A DNA stretch of 32,856 nt from CAZKUR01 sp964556005 (GCA_964556005.1 CAZKUR010000043.1:1-32856); one strand, 5' to 3'; counted from the stretch's first letter, positions 17,784 to 26,202 are shown. Notes: generated by a model from the sequence alone, not told the origin. A program made the numbers and translations.

Positions 17784-18173
17784 TCAAGCTTTCTTCTTTT
17801 TAAAAAGGTTAAAAAATGTTGTCAAGATTCCAAGAACCACACCCCATAAAATTGCTGTTAGGGGAATCATAGTTATAAGAAATTTTTTTATATCAAAATT
17901 GCCCGGCTGTAAATTACCGGCAGAAGAATTATGAACCGAATATTCCGAATAGAAAAGAATAATTATTATTGAGTTTAATACCGACCCGGTGAACCCGGTT
18001 AAAAATCCTTGAAGAAATATTTTTGAATTAATAACAGACGCTAAAATGTAAGCGGTTAAAAAAGCAAAAAATATCAGGAAAATCCACCCCGCAATTTTTG
18101 AAACTCCCAGTACCGATAAAACGCCGGATAAAACTCCGAACAGGGATAATAAAAAAATCCATTTCCACTTCAT
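17784..18173 (-). CDS. Small four-helix membrane protein, unknown function
   Basis: The 129-aa product has four predicted transmembrane helices (about residues 3-24, 27-47, 53-74 and 95-118), a short polar loop rich in Asn/Ser/Gly between helices 3 and 4, and a basic tail ending KKKKA. I do not recognise a family. It precedes cobO in the same direction by 35 nt. A link to corrinoid uptake is only positional. The ribosome-binding site is weak. Confidence 0.65.
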   Translation of the reverse strand: MKWKWIFLLSLFGVLSGVLSVLGVSKIAGWIFLIFFAFLTAYILASVINSKIFLQGFLTGFTGSVLNSIIIILFYSEYSVHNSSAGNLQPGNFDIKKFLITMIPLTAILWGVVLGILTTFFNLFKKKKA

Positions 18174-18456
18174 GATGCTAAATATTTTGAATGGTAAAAT
18201 AAATAATTAAAGATGCACTTCTCCGTTCCAAAAAATATTGCCGGCAGTGATTCCAAATTACACTATCCATTAACTCTAATTTATACCATGTAAAATTAAT
18301 TATTAGTCTTATTTCAGTACAGAATCCTATTTGTAAACAAAAAATAATTTTCAAACAAAATTAAATTATGAAAAAACGTTGTATTTGTGCTTAATAATTG
18401 GCATTAAATTTATAAAATAAATAACGTTATGTGATTCATTAAAAGGAGAGGGCAAA

Positions 18457-18555
18457 ATGGAATTATTTTCAAGCTCCATTATATTTTCTGTAGTTTCAAT
18501 TGTTGTATTACTACTGTTGACAGCATATTTAGTTTATGAGTTTTTATATAAATAG
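18457..18555 (+). CDS. 32-aa single-helix membrane peptide 1
   Basis: The ATG at 18457 is preceded by AGGAGAGGG, an excellent ribosome-binding site. The 32-aa product is one hydrophobic helix (SIIFSVVSIVVLLLLTAYLV) ending in a short YEFLYK tail. It resembles in kind small subunits such as KdpF or CcoQ/CydX, but no partner genes of those complexes are present. A second 32-aa membrane peptide follows after 28 nt, then a GlsB-like membrane protein, all on the plus strand. Confidence 0.65.
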   Translation: MELFSSSIIFSVVSIVVLLLLTAYLVYEFLYK

Positions 18556-18583
18556 TTCATTAAATTTTTTTTAGGGGTTTTAA

Positions 18584-18682
18584 ATGATTGTACTTTCTGA
18601 TTTAACGTTAATTTTACTAGCAGTTCTTAATATTGCCACATTCACAATCGGAAGTTTTTTATTTCTAAAAGAGATAAAATAA
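18584..18682 (+). CDS. 32-aa single-helix membrane peptide 2
   Basis: The ATG at 18584 is preceded by AGGGG about 7 nt upstream. The 32-aa product has an acidic N-terminus, a hydrophobic helix (LTLILLAVLNIATFTIGSFL) and a basic tail (KEIK). It has exactly the same length as the peptide encoded 28 nt upstream but a different sequence. The two could form a paired small membrane complex, which is inference from arrangement only. Confidence 0.6.
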   Translation: MIVLSDLTLILLAVLNIATFTIGSFLFLKEIK

Positions 18683-18775
18683 ATCTTAAGAATTTTAAGA
18701 AATAATTGATTTATCTTATCTTCAAAATTTCATCCGTCCTCAATTTATTAAGAATATTTGAATAGAAAAAATTTA

Positions 18776-19051
18776 ATGAATTTTTTGGAAATTATAATCT
18801 TATTATTTATTTCAGGTATAGCTTGTTCAATTAGTCAAGTTATATCAGGTTATTCAATCGGTGGATGCTTTCTTTCCGTCATTTTAGGATTCATTGGTGC
18901 TGTTTCGGGGATATGGATCGCCCATCATTTCCACTTTCCTGAAGTGCTTGATATTAAATTCAACTCCGGCTCATTGCCGTTATTCTGGGCTTTGACAGGA
19001 GCAATTTTATTTTCTCTTATGCTTAACATACTTAATCTAAAAAGCCAATAA
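18776..19051 (+). CDS. GlsB/YeaQ/YmgE-like small membrane protein
   Basis: With the ATG at 18776 the product is 91 aa; a TTG at 18758 would add six residues and has no better ribosome-binding site. Three helices are visible, with the family-like GYSIGGCFLSVILGFIGAVS segment in the middle and FWALTGAILFSLMLNIL at the end. HHFHFPEV between them parallels the LPE-type loop of GlsB/transglycosylase-associated proteins. Family members are stress-related membrane proteins without a proven activity. It ends the run of three small membrane-protein genes. Confidence 0.65.
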   Translation: MNFLEIIILLFISGIACSISQVISGYSIGGCFLSVILGFIGAVSGIWIAHHFHFPEVLDIKFNSGSLPLFWALTGAILFSLMLNILNLKSQ

Positions 19052-19078
19052 ACATCTACGGGAATAAACCAATATCAC

Positions 19079-19092
19079 CTCAAAAGTTTGAG
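19079..19092. promoter_or_regulatory. Candidate MarR operator
   Basis: CTCAAA and TTTGAG separated by two bases form a perfect inverted repeat 73 nt upstream of the MarR gene. MarR-family operators are often short palindromes with TTTGAA/TTCAAA-like arms, so autoregulation is plausible. Only one copy was seen. Confidence 0.35.
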
Positions 19093-19164
19093 TAGTATTA
19101 AGCAATCCTCTTGATTTTATAAAAGCTTCAGCATAGTTTAACACAAAAAAAAATTTAATTTGCT

Positions 19165-19623
19165 GTGGGAACACATTATAAAGGAACGAATGAAGAAATA
19201 ACTGCACTAAACACGTATATAAAATTGGTTCGTGCCGTTAATTCATTAAATTCAAGATTAAATGAAAATCTTCAAAAGCTGAAGTTAACCGAAAGTCAAT
19301 TCGGTGTTCTGGAAGCTTTATATCATATAGGGCCGCTAAACCAAAGAGAACTTGGTAACAAGCTTCTTAAAACCGGCGGCAATATTACAATGGTTGTCGA
19401 TAATCTTGAAAAAAGAGGATTGGTAAAAAGAGAAAGAGGTGAAAAGGACAGGCGTTTTTTTACAGTCAATTTAACGAATCACGGAAGGGAACTCATCGAA
19501 AAAATATTTCCTTTGCATCTGGATGCAATCCTTAATGAAATGAAGAAGCTTCAACCTCAAGAGCAGATTCAGCTTCAAAAATACTGCAAAATTATCGGGC
19601 TCAACATCAACGAAGAAGATTAA
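19165..19623 (+). CDS. MarR-family transcriptional regulator
   Basis: The 152-aa product starts at GTG (19165). The N-terminal GTHYKGT..E..ALN.YIKL.RA is conserved in this MarR subgroup, which supports that start despite a poor ribosome-binding site. The winged helix is clear: LTESQFGVLEALYHIGPLNQ, RELGNKLLKTGGNITMVVDN recognition region, LEKRGLVKRERGEKDRRFF wing. MarR dimers usually repress nearby genes and respond to small phenolic or oxidising ligands. The upstream run of small membrane proteins and the palindrome at 19079 are candidate targets. Confidence 0.92.
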   Translation: MGTHYKGTNEEITALNTYIKLVRAVNSLNSRLNENLQKLKLTESQFGVLEALYHIGPLNQRELGNKLLKTGGNITMVVDNLEKRGLVKRERGEKDRRFFTVNLTNHGRELIEKIFPLHLDAILNEMKKLQPQEQIQLQKYCKIIGLNINEED

Positions 19624-19683
19624 TATTTATCGGCTTTCTCAACTACTTTTGACTTTCCGCCGACGCTAAAGCTTTTGCAGATA

Positions 19684-19711
19684 AATTTAATTTTGATTTT
19701 TGACTTTTAGA
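19684..19711. repeat. Heptad-phased repeat between the MarR and sirtuin genes
   Basis: Four successive 7-nt units: AATTTAA, TTTTGAT, TTTTGAC, TTTTAGA. They belong to the same TTGATTT-like degenerate type seen at 23064-23084 and 31921-31955. They lie at the convergent junction of two genes. Confidence 0.6.
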
Positions 19712-19723
19712 TTGTTCCTCCTC

Positions 19724-20458
19724 TTAATTCTTTGCTATTATAGTACTCAAAATTTCCGGCAGAATTTCACCCGCTTTCCCGAAAAATGATCTATTCATAA
19801 TCGAAGATGCTTCGGTCGGTTCAATATTAACTTCAATAAGAAAAGCGCCTCTTGCTTTAGCCGAATAAATTAATGAAGCGGCAGGATAAACAACTGCAGA
19901 TGTTCCGACAATAAAAAATATATCGGCACGCGATGAGATTTCTTCCGAAAACCTAAATTGATCCTGAGGCAAATATTCTCCGAACCAAACAACATCCGGC
20001 CTAATCAAACCGCCGCATTCGCATTTGGGAACACCGTGTGAAAAATCAAGTTCAGTGTTATAATACTTGTGACATTTTATGCAGTAATTTCGTTCGATGT
20101 TCCCATGCAATTCGTAAATGATTTTGCTGCCTGCCCTTCTATGAAGATTATCTATATTTTGAGTAACGACCGCAACTTCCGGAAATTGGTTTTGCATTTC
20201 TGCAATAGCAATATGTCCCGGATTCGGTTCTGACTCATGTATTATTTTTTTCCTGTGCTGGTACCATTCCCAAACCATATCGGGATTTTTTAAGAACGCA
20301 TTAAAGTTGGCAAGCTCTTCCGGTTTTAATTTATTCCAGATTCCATCCTTTCCCCTAAAAGTCGGGATCCCGCTTTCTGCAGAAATTCCGGCGCCTGTGA
20401 AAAATACTATAGTTTTTGCTTCATTTAATTTTCCAAGCAGCTCATCGTCAATCTTCAT
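19724..20458 (-). CDS. cobB: NAD-dependent deacylase, sirtuin (CobB type)
   Basis: The 244-aa product has all sirtuin signatures: TGAGISAESGIPTFR (residues 21-35), TQNIDNLHRRAG, catalytic His118 in ELHGN, a zinc site C126-x2-C129...C146-x-C148, and GTSAVVYPAASL. Y66 and R69 (WYQHR) form the Y-x-x-R motif of class III sirtuins, which read negatively charged acyl groups, so desuccinylase/demalonylase activity is likely besides deacetylation. The gene starts 5 nt after the TPR protein gene stop, indicating co-transcription. Confidence 0.94.
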   Translation of the reverse strand: MKIDDELLGKLNEAKTIVFFTGAGISAESGIPTFRGKDGIWNKLKPEELANFNAFLKNPDMVWEWYQHRKKIIHESEPNPGHIAIAEMQNQFPEVAVVTQNIDNLHRRAGSKIIYELHGNIERNYCIKCHKYYNTELDFSHGVPKCECGGLIRPDVVWFGEYLPQDQFRFSEEISSRADIFFIVGTSAVVYPAASLIYSAKARGAFLIEVNIEPTEASSIMNRSFFGKAGEILPEILSTIIAKN

Positions 20459-20463
20459 TAGAA

Positions 20464-21249
20464 CTATTCGTCCTTAATTTTTTCCAAGAGTTGTTTGGCT
20501 TCAGCCAAATAATCATTGTCGTCTTCATATTTTACCGGAGATGAAATTACTTTCTGTAGGTTTTCTCTTGCATCTTTATAGTTATCATCCTGTATATAAG
20601 CCTTTGCAAGATCGAGATAGAACATTCTAAAGTCGGGATAAAGTGCAATTGCTTTTTTATAATCCTGTATTCCGGTTTCCAGATCTGCCCAGCCCAAACC
20701 TAAAATTGCCCTGGCAGGTTTCCATTTTTTACTGACCTCCGCATTTGTTCTTCCAAGTATATAATACGCAAGAGCTATTTCATAGGGGTCTCCTTTATTC
20801 AGCTTTATAGCTTTTTCGCAATCATCCCTCACAGCATTTACGACGCCGGCAACCGAGAAAATACCTTTAAAGAGTGCAATCTTCCCGTTATCGATTGCCC
20901 TTCTTACATAAGTAATCGATTGGCCGGGTGCAAGCTTAACAGACTCGTCTGCATACTTATAAGCTTTTTGATATTCAGCAAGCTGTGCATCTTTTTGATC
21001 GCCGGTTTCGGTTGGCATGTGGTTGGCTAAATCAGTCAATGCTCTGCTGATTCTCCATTTTACTTCCCATTTGCCCGGGAAAAGCGAATCGGCTTTGAGA
21101 TAAGTATTCAATGCATCTTTATCTTTAAACTGATCTGTGTACTTATCTCCTTTTGAAATTAATGAATCGAGAGTTTGTGCGTGAACTTGGTACAAAGAGA
21201 ATAGAATTGTTAACGCAAAAAACGAAACAAAAAAGAATTTACTTTTCAT
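20464..21249 (-). CDS. Exported TPR-repeat protein
   Basis: The 261-aa product has a signal peptide (residues 1-24, ending VHAQ) and helical repeats of the TPR kind: DKDALNTYLKADSLFPGKWE, then a middle segment with YKYADESVKLAPG, and C-terminal KKAIALYPDFRMFYLDLAKA and DARENLQKVI. It should be periplasmic and act as a protein-interaction scaffold. It lies between the YhaM-like and sirtuin genes, with 29 and 5 nt gaps, in one apparent operon. I know of no specific functional link to a cytoplasmic sirtuin. Confidence 0.85.
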   Translation of the reverse strand: MKSKFFFVSFFALTILFSLYQVHAQTLDSLISKGDKYTDQFKDKDALNTYLKADSLFPGKWEVKWRISRALTDLANHMPTETGDQKDAQLAEYQKAYKYADESVKLAPGQSITYVRRAIDNGKIALFKGIFSVAGVVNAVRDDCEKAIKLNKGDPYEIALAYYILGRTNAEVSKKWKPARAILGLGWADLETGIQDYKKAIALYPDFRMFYLDLAKAYIQDDNYKDARENLQKVISSPVKYEDDNDYLAEAKQLLEKIKDE

Positions 21250-21278
21250 AATGCCCCTTCTCCTTAAATGATTTAGGG

Positions 21279-22283
21279 TTAATCAAATAGAGTTTTATTT
21301 GTGTTATTTTCTTCTTCGCTTTGAGTTATTCCGTGGTTGTACAAATCTGTAGAAGCGAGAGAAATAAATTTCGTCCATTTACCGTCCGTTTTAATTTCCG
21401 AAGCCAGAGCATTTTTATATGCATTTACTTTGGCGCTTAACTCATCTGCTTGATATAACGTAATTGCTTCCAACGTTTTGGGAACAACAGGTGATGCATA
21501 TTCAAGTTTTCCCTGGTGGCTTAACACTATATGCAGTAGAGAATTTTTTAATTCTTCAGGAAATGAAGGAATCTTATTAATTTCTTCCTTAATAAACATT
21601 GCTGACAAAACTATGTGGCCGATTAATTTTCCTTTGTCGGTATAATCGAATGATGTTTCATAGTTCAATTCGTACACTTTCCCAAAGTCGTGCATCATTG
21701 CTCCGCAAATTAATAAATCCCTGTTTATTTCATGGTGAATATCGCACATCAAATCACAAATTCTGATTATTTCAAGAGTGTGCTCTATTAATCCGTGAAT
21801 GTACGAATGATGCCATTGCTTTCCGGCAGGAGCTAATGAAAATTTATCAAGATTTTCTTCGTTAAAAATATTTTTTATCAACTGTTTTAGATAAGCATTA
21901 CCAATGTTCTCAATCCGGTTTAAAAACTCATCTTTCATTACATTGACATTGCGTTTAGATTTTGCAAGGAAATCCTGCGGTGAAATGCCTTCCGAAGGCG
22001 GAGCAATTTTCAAAGAAGAAATTTTTATCTGCGGATTTCCCTGGTACTCATCAATTGTTCCTTTAATTTTAGCTATGTCGCCTGTTTTAATAGTACCGAA
22101 AATATTATCATAATCATCCCAGAGATTTGCACTTAAGCTTGCGGTTTTATCGCCGAGTTCCAGCGAGAGGAAATTTTTATTGGATTTGGTTTGGCGCAGT
22201 TCACATTTTTTTATTATCAAAAAGTGATTGATTGTGTCTCCTTTTTTTAAGGAATTGAGATCAGATTGCTTTAACTCTTTCAT
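21279..22283 (-). CDS. yhaM: YhaM-like 3'-5' exoribonuclease (OB fold plus HD domain)
   Basis: The 334-aa product has an N-terminal OB-fold nucleic-acid-binding domain (about residues 18-92) and an HD phosphohydrolase domain with H168, H198-D199, H223, H256 and D280 as likely metal ligands (HHSYIHGLIEHTLE, AMMHDFGK). This order and length match YhaM/CbF, a metal-dependent 3'-5' exonuclease acting on RNA and ssDNA. The C-terminal 50 residues are polar. It seems to lead an operon with the TPR protein and sirtuin. Confidence 0.85.
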   Translation of the reverse strand: MKELKQSDLNSLKKGDTINHFLIIKKCELRQTKSNKNFLSLELGDKTASLSANLWDDYDNIFGTIKTGDIAKIKGTIDEYQGNPQIKISSLKIAPPSEGISPQDFLAKSKRNVNVMKDEFLNRIENIGNAYLKQLIKNIFNEENLDKFSLAPAGKQWHHSYIHGLIEHTLEIIRICDLMCDIHHEINRDLLICGAMMHDFGKVYELNYETSFDYTDKGKLIGHIVLSAMFIKEEINKIPSFPEELKNSLLHIVLSHQGKLEYASPVVPKTLEAITLYQADELSAKVNAYKNALASEIKTDGKWTKFISLASTDLYNHGITQSEEENNTNKTLFD

Positions 22284-22388
22284 TACACTTTTTAAAATTA
22301 TTATTTAATGAAAGGTAATGATAAGTTAGTAAATTTTGAATAGGCAATTATTGAAAAGAATACTCCATAATTTTTATGTAAATTTTAG

Positions 22389-22919
22389 CTATTCTTTTAA
22401 TATCTCTATAAAACTTTCTTTCGGCAGCTTTGCAATTACCGACCTGTTCAGCAAATCGATTGAAACGGCAATGGTTTTATCGTTGCCGGTTTCCCTGTAA
22501 ACACCGATGACATCCTTAAAAGGCCCTTCCTTTATTCTTATTTTTGCTCCGGGGACCAAACCGTTTTTTACAAAGAATTCACTTTTGTAGCTGAGCATCC
22601 TCTGTAGATTATCGATTTGCCAGCCGGGAATTTTTGCCGGCCTCCCAGCGTCAAAGATGCATCGTACGACGGATTTTTGTTCAAGTGAATTTATTCTTTC
22701 CTTTTCATTCGCAAAAATAAAAATGTAACTCCTCATAACCGGTTCGGTTATTTTTTTCTTCCTATCGCTCCATTGTTTTACATGGGTGTACGTAGGCAAG
22801 TAAAGCTGAACGCCGATTTCTTCAATCTGCTGGGCTGCTTTGAATTCTGATCTCGGTTTGGTATATAATGCAAACCATGATCTATCCGGCCCAAGTTGTT
22901 TATTATCCTGATTATTCAT
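22389..22919 (-). CDS. UpxY/NusG-like transcription antiterminator
   Basis: The 176-aa product has the NusG N-terminal domain (SWFALYTKPRSEFKAAQQI, then FIFANEKER..SL) and a KOW-like C-terminal domain (VPGAKIRIKEGPFKDVIGVY). Short, non-housekeeping NusG paralogues of this kind (UpxY, RfaH, LoaP) load on RNA polymerase to help it read long operons, in Bacteroidota typically for capsule or exopolysaccharide synthesis. No long polysaccharide cluster follows here; only the UDP-glucose dehydrogenase gene is upstream. Its own stop is 106 nt before the YhaM gene start. Confidence 0.85.
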   Translation of the reverse strand: MNNQDNKQLGPDRSWFALYTKPRSEFKAAQQIEEIGVQLYLPTYTHVKQWSDRKKKITEPVMRSYIFIFANEKERINSLEQKSVVRCIFDAGRPAKIPGWQIDNLQRMLSYKSEFFVKNGLVPGAKIRIKEGPFKDVIGVYRETGNDKTIAVSIDLLNRSVIAKLPKESFIEILKE

Positions 22920-22982
22920 TATCGATAAAATTATTACAAACTTGATTAATTTAATTATAATTCAAATTATTAGTTATGCAGC

Positions 22983-23139
22983 GGATGACCAAAAAGAAGA
23001 AAAAATCGTTGCGAATGAGTCTTCGAGTGAAGTCCGCTTTGCGAGACCTCGTCGTTAGGCGGGCAATCTTTTGATTTTTGGATCAAATGGGAGATTACTT
23101 CGCTCCGCCCGTGATGACGATATTACTTTTTGGTCAACC
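22983..23139. mobile_element. MITE-like repeat element with 11-bp terminal inverted repeats
   Basis: Perfect inverted repeats TGACCAAAAAG (22986-22996) and CTTTTTGGTCA (23126-23136), extendable to 14 bp with one mismatch, bound a segment of about 150 bp with no ORF. Internally the segment is partly self-complementary, carries GAGATTACTTCGCTCCGCCC (23091-23110), which resembles the widespread 'GAGATTGCTTCGCTCCG' dispersed repeat, and holds three 7-nt-phased units at 23064-23084. It lies between the UpxY-like and UDP-glucose dehydrogenase genes. No target-site duplication is obvious. Confidence 0.6.
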
Positions 23140-23175
23140 ACTACATTATGGTTACCCTCTAACAGCTGAGATATA

Positions 23176-24507
23176 TTAATTTTTAATATCAACTCTGCCG
23201 ATCGAATAATAAGTGAACTTTTCTTCCTTCATTCTCTCAAGGTCATATACATTTCTCCCGTCAAAAATCACATGAGATTTTAAAGAGGATTTAATCAATT
23301 TGAAATCCGGGTTCCTGAATTCATTCCATTCGGTTACAATTATTAATGCATCCGCATTTTTTAAAGCATCATAAGATGTTGCGGCATAATTTATTTTATC
23401 TCCAATCAATGCTTTTGTTGTTTCCTTGGCTTCCGGGTCATAAGCCGAAATAGTTGCGCCGTCTTTCAAAAATAATTTTATAAGTTCCAGTGCAGGAGCT
23501 TCTCTCACGTCGTCGGTATTAGGCTTAAAGGATAAGCCCCAGAGAGCAAAATGCTTTCCATGAACCTTGCCTTTATAATGATTCAAAATTCTTTTATAAA
23601 ACATTTTGATCTGGTTTCTGTTAACATCCATTACGGATTTAAGGATCTTAAAATCATATTTGTTTTGATCGGCTGTGTTTATAAGCGCAACGACATCCTT
23701 AGGAAAACACGAGCCGCCGAAACCAACACCGGGGAATAAAAATCTTTTTCCAACTCTCGAATCCGACCCGACACCAATTCTAACTTTGTCTACATCCGCA
23801 CCGGTAATTTCACAAAGATTCGCAATCTCATTCATAAAAGATATTTTTGCTGCAAGAAAAGAATTTGATGCATATTTAGTCAACTCGGCTGATTTTTCAT
23901 CCATAAAATAAATCGGGTTGCCCGACCTGACGAACGGTTCATACAATTCCGTTAAAACCTGCTGTGTTTTTGAATTACTCGTTCCGATAATTACCCGTTC
24001 CGGTTTCATAAAATCGTCAACAGCCATTCCTTCTCTTAAAAATTCGGGGTTTGAAGCGACATCGAATTTAAAATCAGGCGCATGCTTTTTTATTTTTGCT
24101 CTAACCTTGTCGCTTGTTCCAACCGGTACCGTACTTTTATCGATAACTATTCTAAATCCGATTTTAGGATTATCCCTGAAAAATTTTCCCAGGTCATCGG
24201 CAACTTTCAGTACATATTGAAGATCGGCCTGTCCATCTGCACCTTGAGGGGTTGGGAGACAGAGAAAAATTATTTCACATACCTTTACGGCTTCATGTAA
24301 ATCGGTTGTAAATTTTAACCTGTTATTCTTTAAATTTCTCTCAAATAATGTATCAAGACCGGGTTCATAAATAGGGACTTCCCCGTTTTTCATTCGCTCG
24401 ACTTTTTTTGCATCTATATCAACACCAAAAACGTTATTACCCGTTTCGGCAAAACAAGTGCCTGTAACAAGTCCGACATAACCGCTGCCCACAACAGCAA
24501 TATTCAT
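23176..24507 (-). CDS. ugd: UDP-glucose 6-dehydrogenase
   Basis: The 443-aa product has the Rossmann NAD motif GSGYVGLVTG (residues 7-16), the YEPGLD segment, STVPVGTSD, NPEFLREG and the catalytic cysteine C267 in GFGGSCFPKD. It oxidises UDP-glucose to UDP-glucuronate in the cytoplasm, feeding capsule or exopolysaccharide synthesis. The length is normal and an AAGGAG element sits 9 nt before the ATG. The UpxY-like antiterminator gene downstream is consistent with surface-polysaccharide metabolism, but glycosyltransferases are not present in the window. Confidence 0.95.
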   Translation of the reverse strand: MNIAVVGSGYVGLVTGTCFAETGNNVFGVDIDAKKVERMKNGEVPIYEPGLDTLFERNLKNNRLKFTTDLHEAVKVCEIIFLCLPTPQGADGQADLQYVLKVADDLGKFFRDNPKIGFRIVIDKSTVPVGTSDKVRAKIKKHAPDFKFDVASNPEFLREGMAVDDFMKPERVIIGTSNSKTQQVLTELYEPFVRSGNPIYFMDEKSAELTKYASNSFLAAKISFMNEIANLCEITGADVDKVRIGVGSDSRVGKRFLFPGVGFGGSCFPKDVVALINTADQNKYDFKILKSVMDVNRNQIKMFYKRILNHYKGKVHGKHFALWGLSFKPNTDDVREAPALELIKLFLKDGATISAYDPEAKETTKALIGDKINYAATSYDALKNADALIIVTEWNEFRNPDFKLIKSSLKSHVIFDGRNVYDLERMKEEKFTYYSIGRVDIKN

Positions 24508-24548
24508 TTCGTTAACTCCTTAGAATAAATTTAAAATTAAAAAAATTA

Positions 24549-26090
24549 TCAATTAAGTAATGAATGCATCGATTGAGTTAAAATTTCCTTATCTACAGGC
24601 TTTTGGATGAAATTATTTATGCCGTACTTGATATATGTATCTTTAAGTCTTTCGGGAAATAAACCGGAGAATGCAATGACAGGGGTTTTAAATGAATCAT
24701 CCTGCTTTTTAATTAATTGTATCATTTGCAGGCTATTCATCAAAGGCATATCGTGATTTGTAATTATTAAAGATGGGGATTTCTGAGTAATTACTTCAAT
24801 TGCATGAAAGCTGTTGCCAGTTCCTATTATTTGATAGCCGGGATAGCTTTCTTGGGCTATTTCCATAAAATATCCAAGCTCCTGTTGATCATCGTCGATT
24901 ATTAAAATTGTGCTGACGGCAGAAGGAAGCGTGAAGTGAAATTCGGTTCCTTTCCCGGTTTCGGAATAATACCACAATTTTCCTCCGTGCTGTTCGATTA
25001 TCAGCTTTGATAGGGCTAACCCCAGCCCCGTACCTTTTTCACCTTTTGTCCCTGCCGAGGAAAACATTTTGTCGATCTGAAAAAGCTTTTTCTTGTTGAT
25101 TTCAGGTATCCCAACACCCTCATCTTTAATTACAAATTCAATAAATTCATCGTTAAATGTGCCTGCATATATTTCTACCAGGTTTCCTTCCCGGGAAAAT
25201 TTTATCGAATTGCTTATTAAATTATTCAGAACTTGTTCCAATAATTTTTCATCGGCTTTTATATATAATGAAATATCTGCATTGACCTTTATCTCAATAT
25301 TTTTTCTCACTGCCATACCGGTTAATGACGAGACATTATCATATATTGTCGCTTGAACATTCAGCCTGAAAGGTTCAACTTTCAGCTCACCGGTTTGCAG
25401 CCTTGACCAATCAAGCAGATAGTTAATCAACTGAAGCTGAATTTGTGAAGACGCATAAATGAAATTCAGATACTCCATCATTTCGGCTTTAGTTAGATCC
25501 GGTTCTCTGATTAATATATCACAAAACCCGAGGATGCTTGTAAAAGGTGCTCTTAAGTCGTGCGATAGGATGGAAATAAATCGATCCTTAATTAAATCCG
25601 CCTGTTTTTTCTCATCCAACTTTGCAGCAAGTTCATTTTCCTTATTCTTAAGTCCGGTTACATCATTCAAGATACCGTATATTTCTTTAACATTTCCGTC
25701 GCTGTTTCTTAAGATTGTACTGTGTTCATTTATCCAGATTATTTCTTTATCTTTTCCTACTATCCTGTAATTAATATTAAAAATATCTTTTGATTGATCA
25801 TTTAGAGATTCATAAACTTCTTTTTTAACACGGTCAAGATCATCTTCTATTACCAACGATAATCCCTTCCGGGGAAGCTCATCAATCTCATCGGCAGTGT
25901 AGCCGGTCATTAATTCTATGTTGGGAGAATAGAATGTTTGATTTTCTTTGCCGTCGATGAATATCTTTCGATAAAAGACGGAATTTTTGTTATTGAATTG
26001 TCCGAAATCAAATTGAGCGAATTGATTTTTCTCCCGGGTTTCCCGGTGGTCCGCAGAATTATTTTGTGCTTGGCCGGAATTATTATCCAA
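24549..26090 (-). CDS. PAS hybrid histidine kinase with a degenerate receiver
   Basis: The 513-aa soluble protein has a PAS domain (about residues 40-150), a short coiled linker, a HisKA domain with the phospho-acceptor H177 in FISILSHDLR, and an HATPase with N-box (EQVLNNLISNS), G1 (DEGVGIPE) and G2 (GTGLGLALSK). A C-terminal receiver follows (about residues 393-513). The receiver keeps the acidic pair D399/D400, S475 and K497, but the phospho-acceptor position three residues before MP is Asn445 (ITNHDMPLM), with an Asp at 447. No transmembrane helices are seen, so it senses a cytoplasmic signal through PAS. The gene lies 41 nt upstream of ugd in the same direction. Confidence 0.92.
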   Translation of the reverse strand: MDNNSGQAQNNSADHRETREKNQFAQFDFGQFNNKNSVFYRKIFIDGKENQTFYSPNIELMTGYTADEIDELPRKGLSLVIEDDLDRVKKEVYESLNDQSKDIFNINYRIVGKDKEIIWINEHSTILRNSDGNVKEIYGILNDVTGLKNKENELAAKLDEKKQADLIKDRFISILSHDLRAPFTSILGFCDILIREPDLTKAEMMEYLNFIYASSQIQLQLINYLLDWSRLQTGELKVEPFRLNVQATIYDNVSSLTGMAVRKNIEIKVNADISLYIKADEKLLEQVLNNLISNSIKFSREGNLVEIYAGTFNDEFIEFVIKDEGVGIPEINKKKLFQIDKMFSSAGTKGEKGTGLGLALSKLIIEQHGGKLWYYSETGKGTEFHFTLPSAVSTILIIDDDQQELGYFMEIAQESYPGYQIIGTGNSFHAIEVITQKSPSLIITNHDMPLMNSLQMIQLIKKQDDSFKTPVIAFSGLFPERLKDTYIKYGINNFIQKPVDKEILTQSMHSLLN

Positions 26091-26202
26091 TTTATAACTT
26101 TATTTTATCGATTAGTAATTGAGTTAAAACTTTAGGTTAAATATAAAAAATAATAAATCTATAATAAAATGCGTGTAAAGCCGGTCTAAATTTTTTTTAT
26201 AA

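Noticed and set aside
17749..18456. Cobalamin riboswitch for the cobO gene
   Set aside because: I found no B12-box-like sequence or multi-stem structure upstream of cobO or of the membrane protein gene before it.
18457..18555. KdpF subunit of a potassium-transporting ATPase
   Set aside because: Length and hydrophobicity fit, but no kdpA/B/C genes follow and the tail lacks the usual KdpF ending, so no such name is given.
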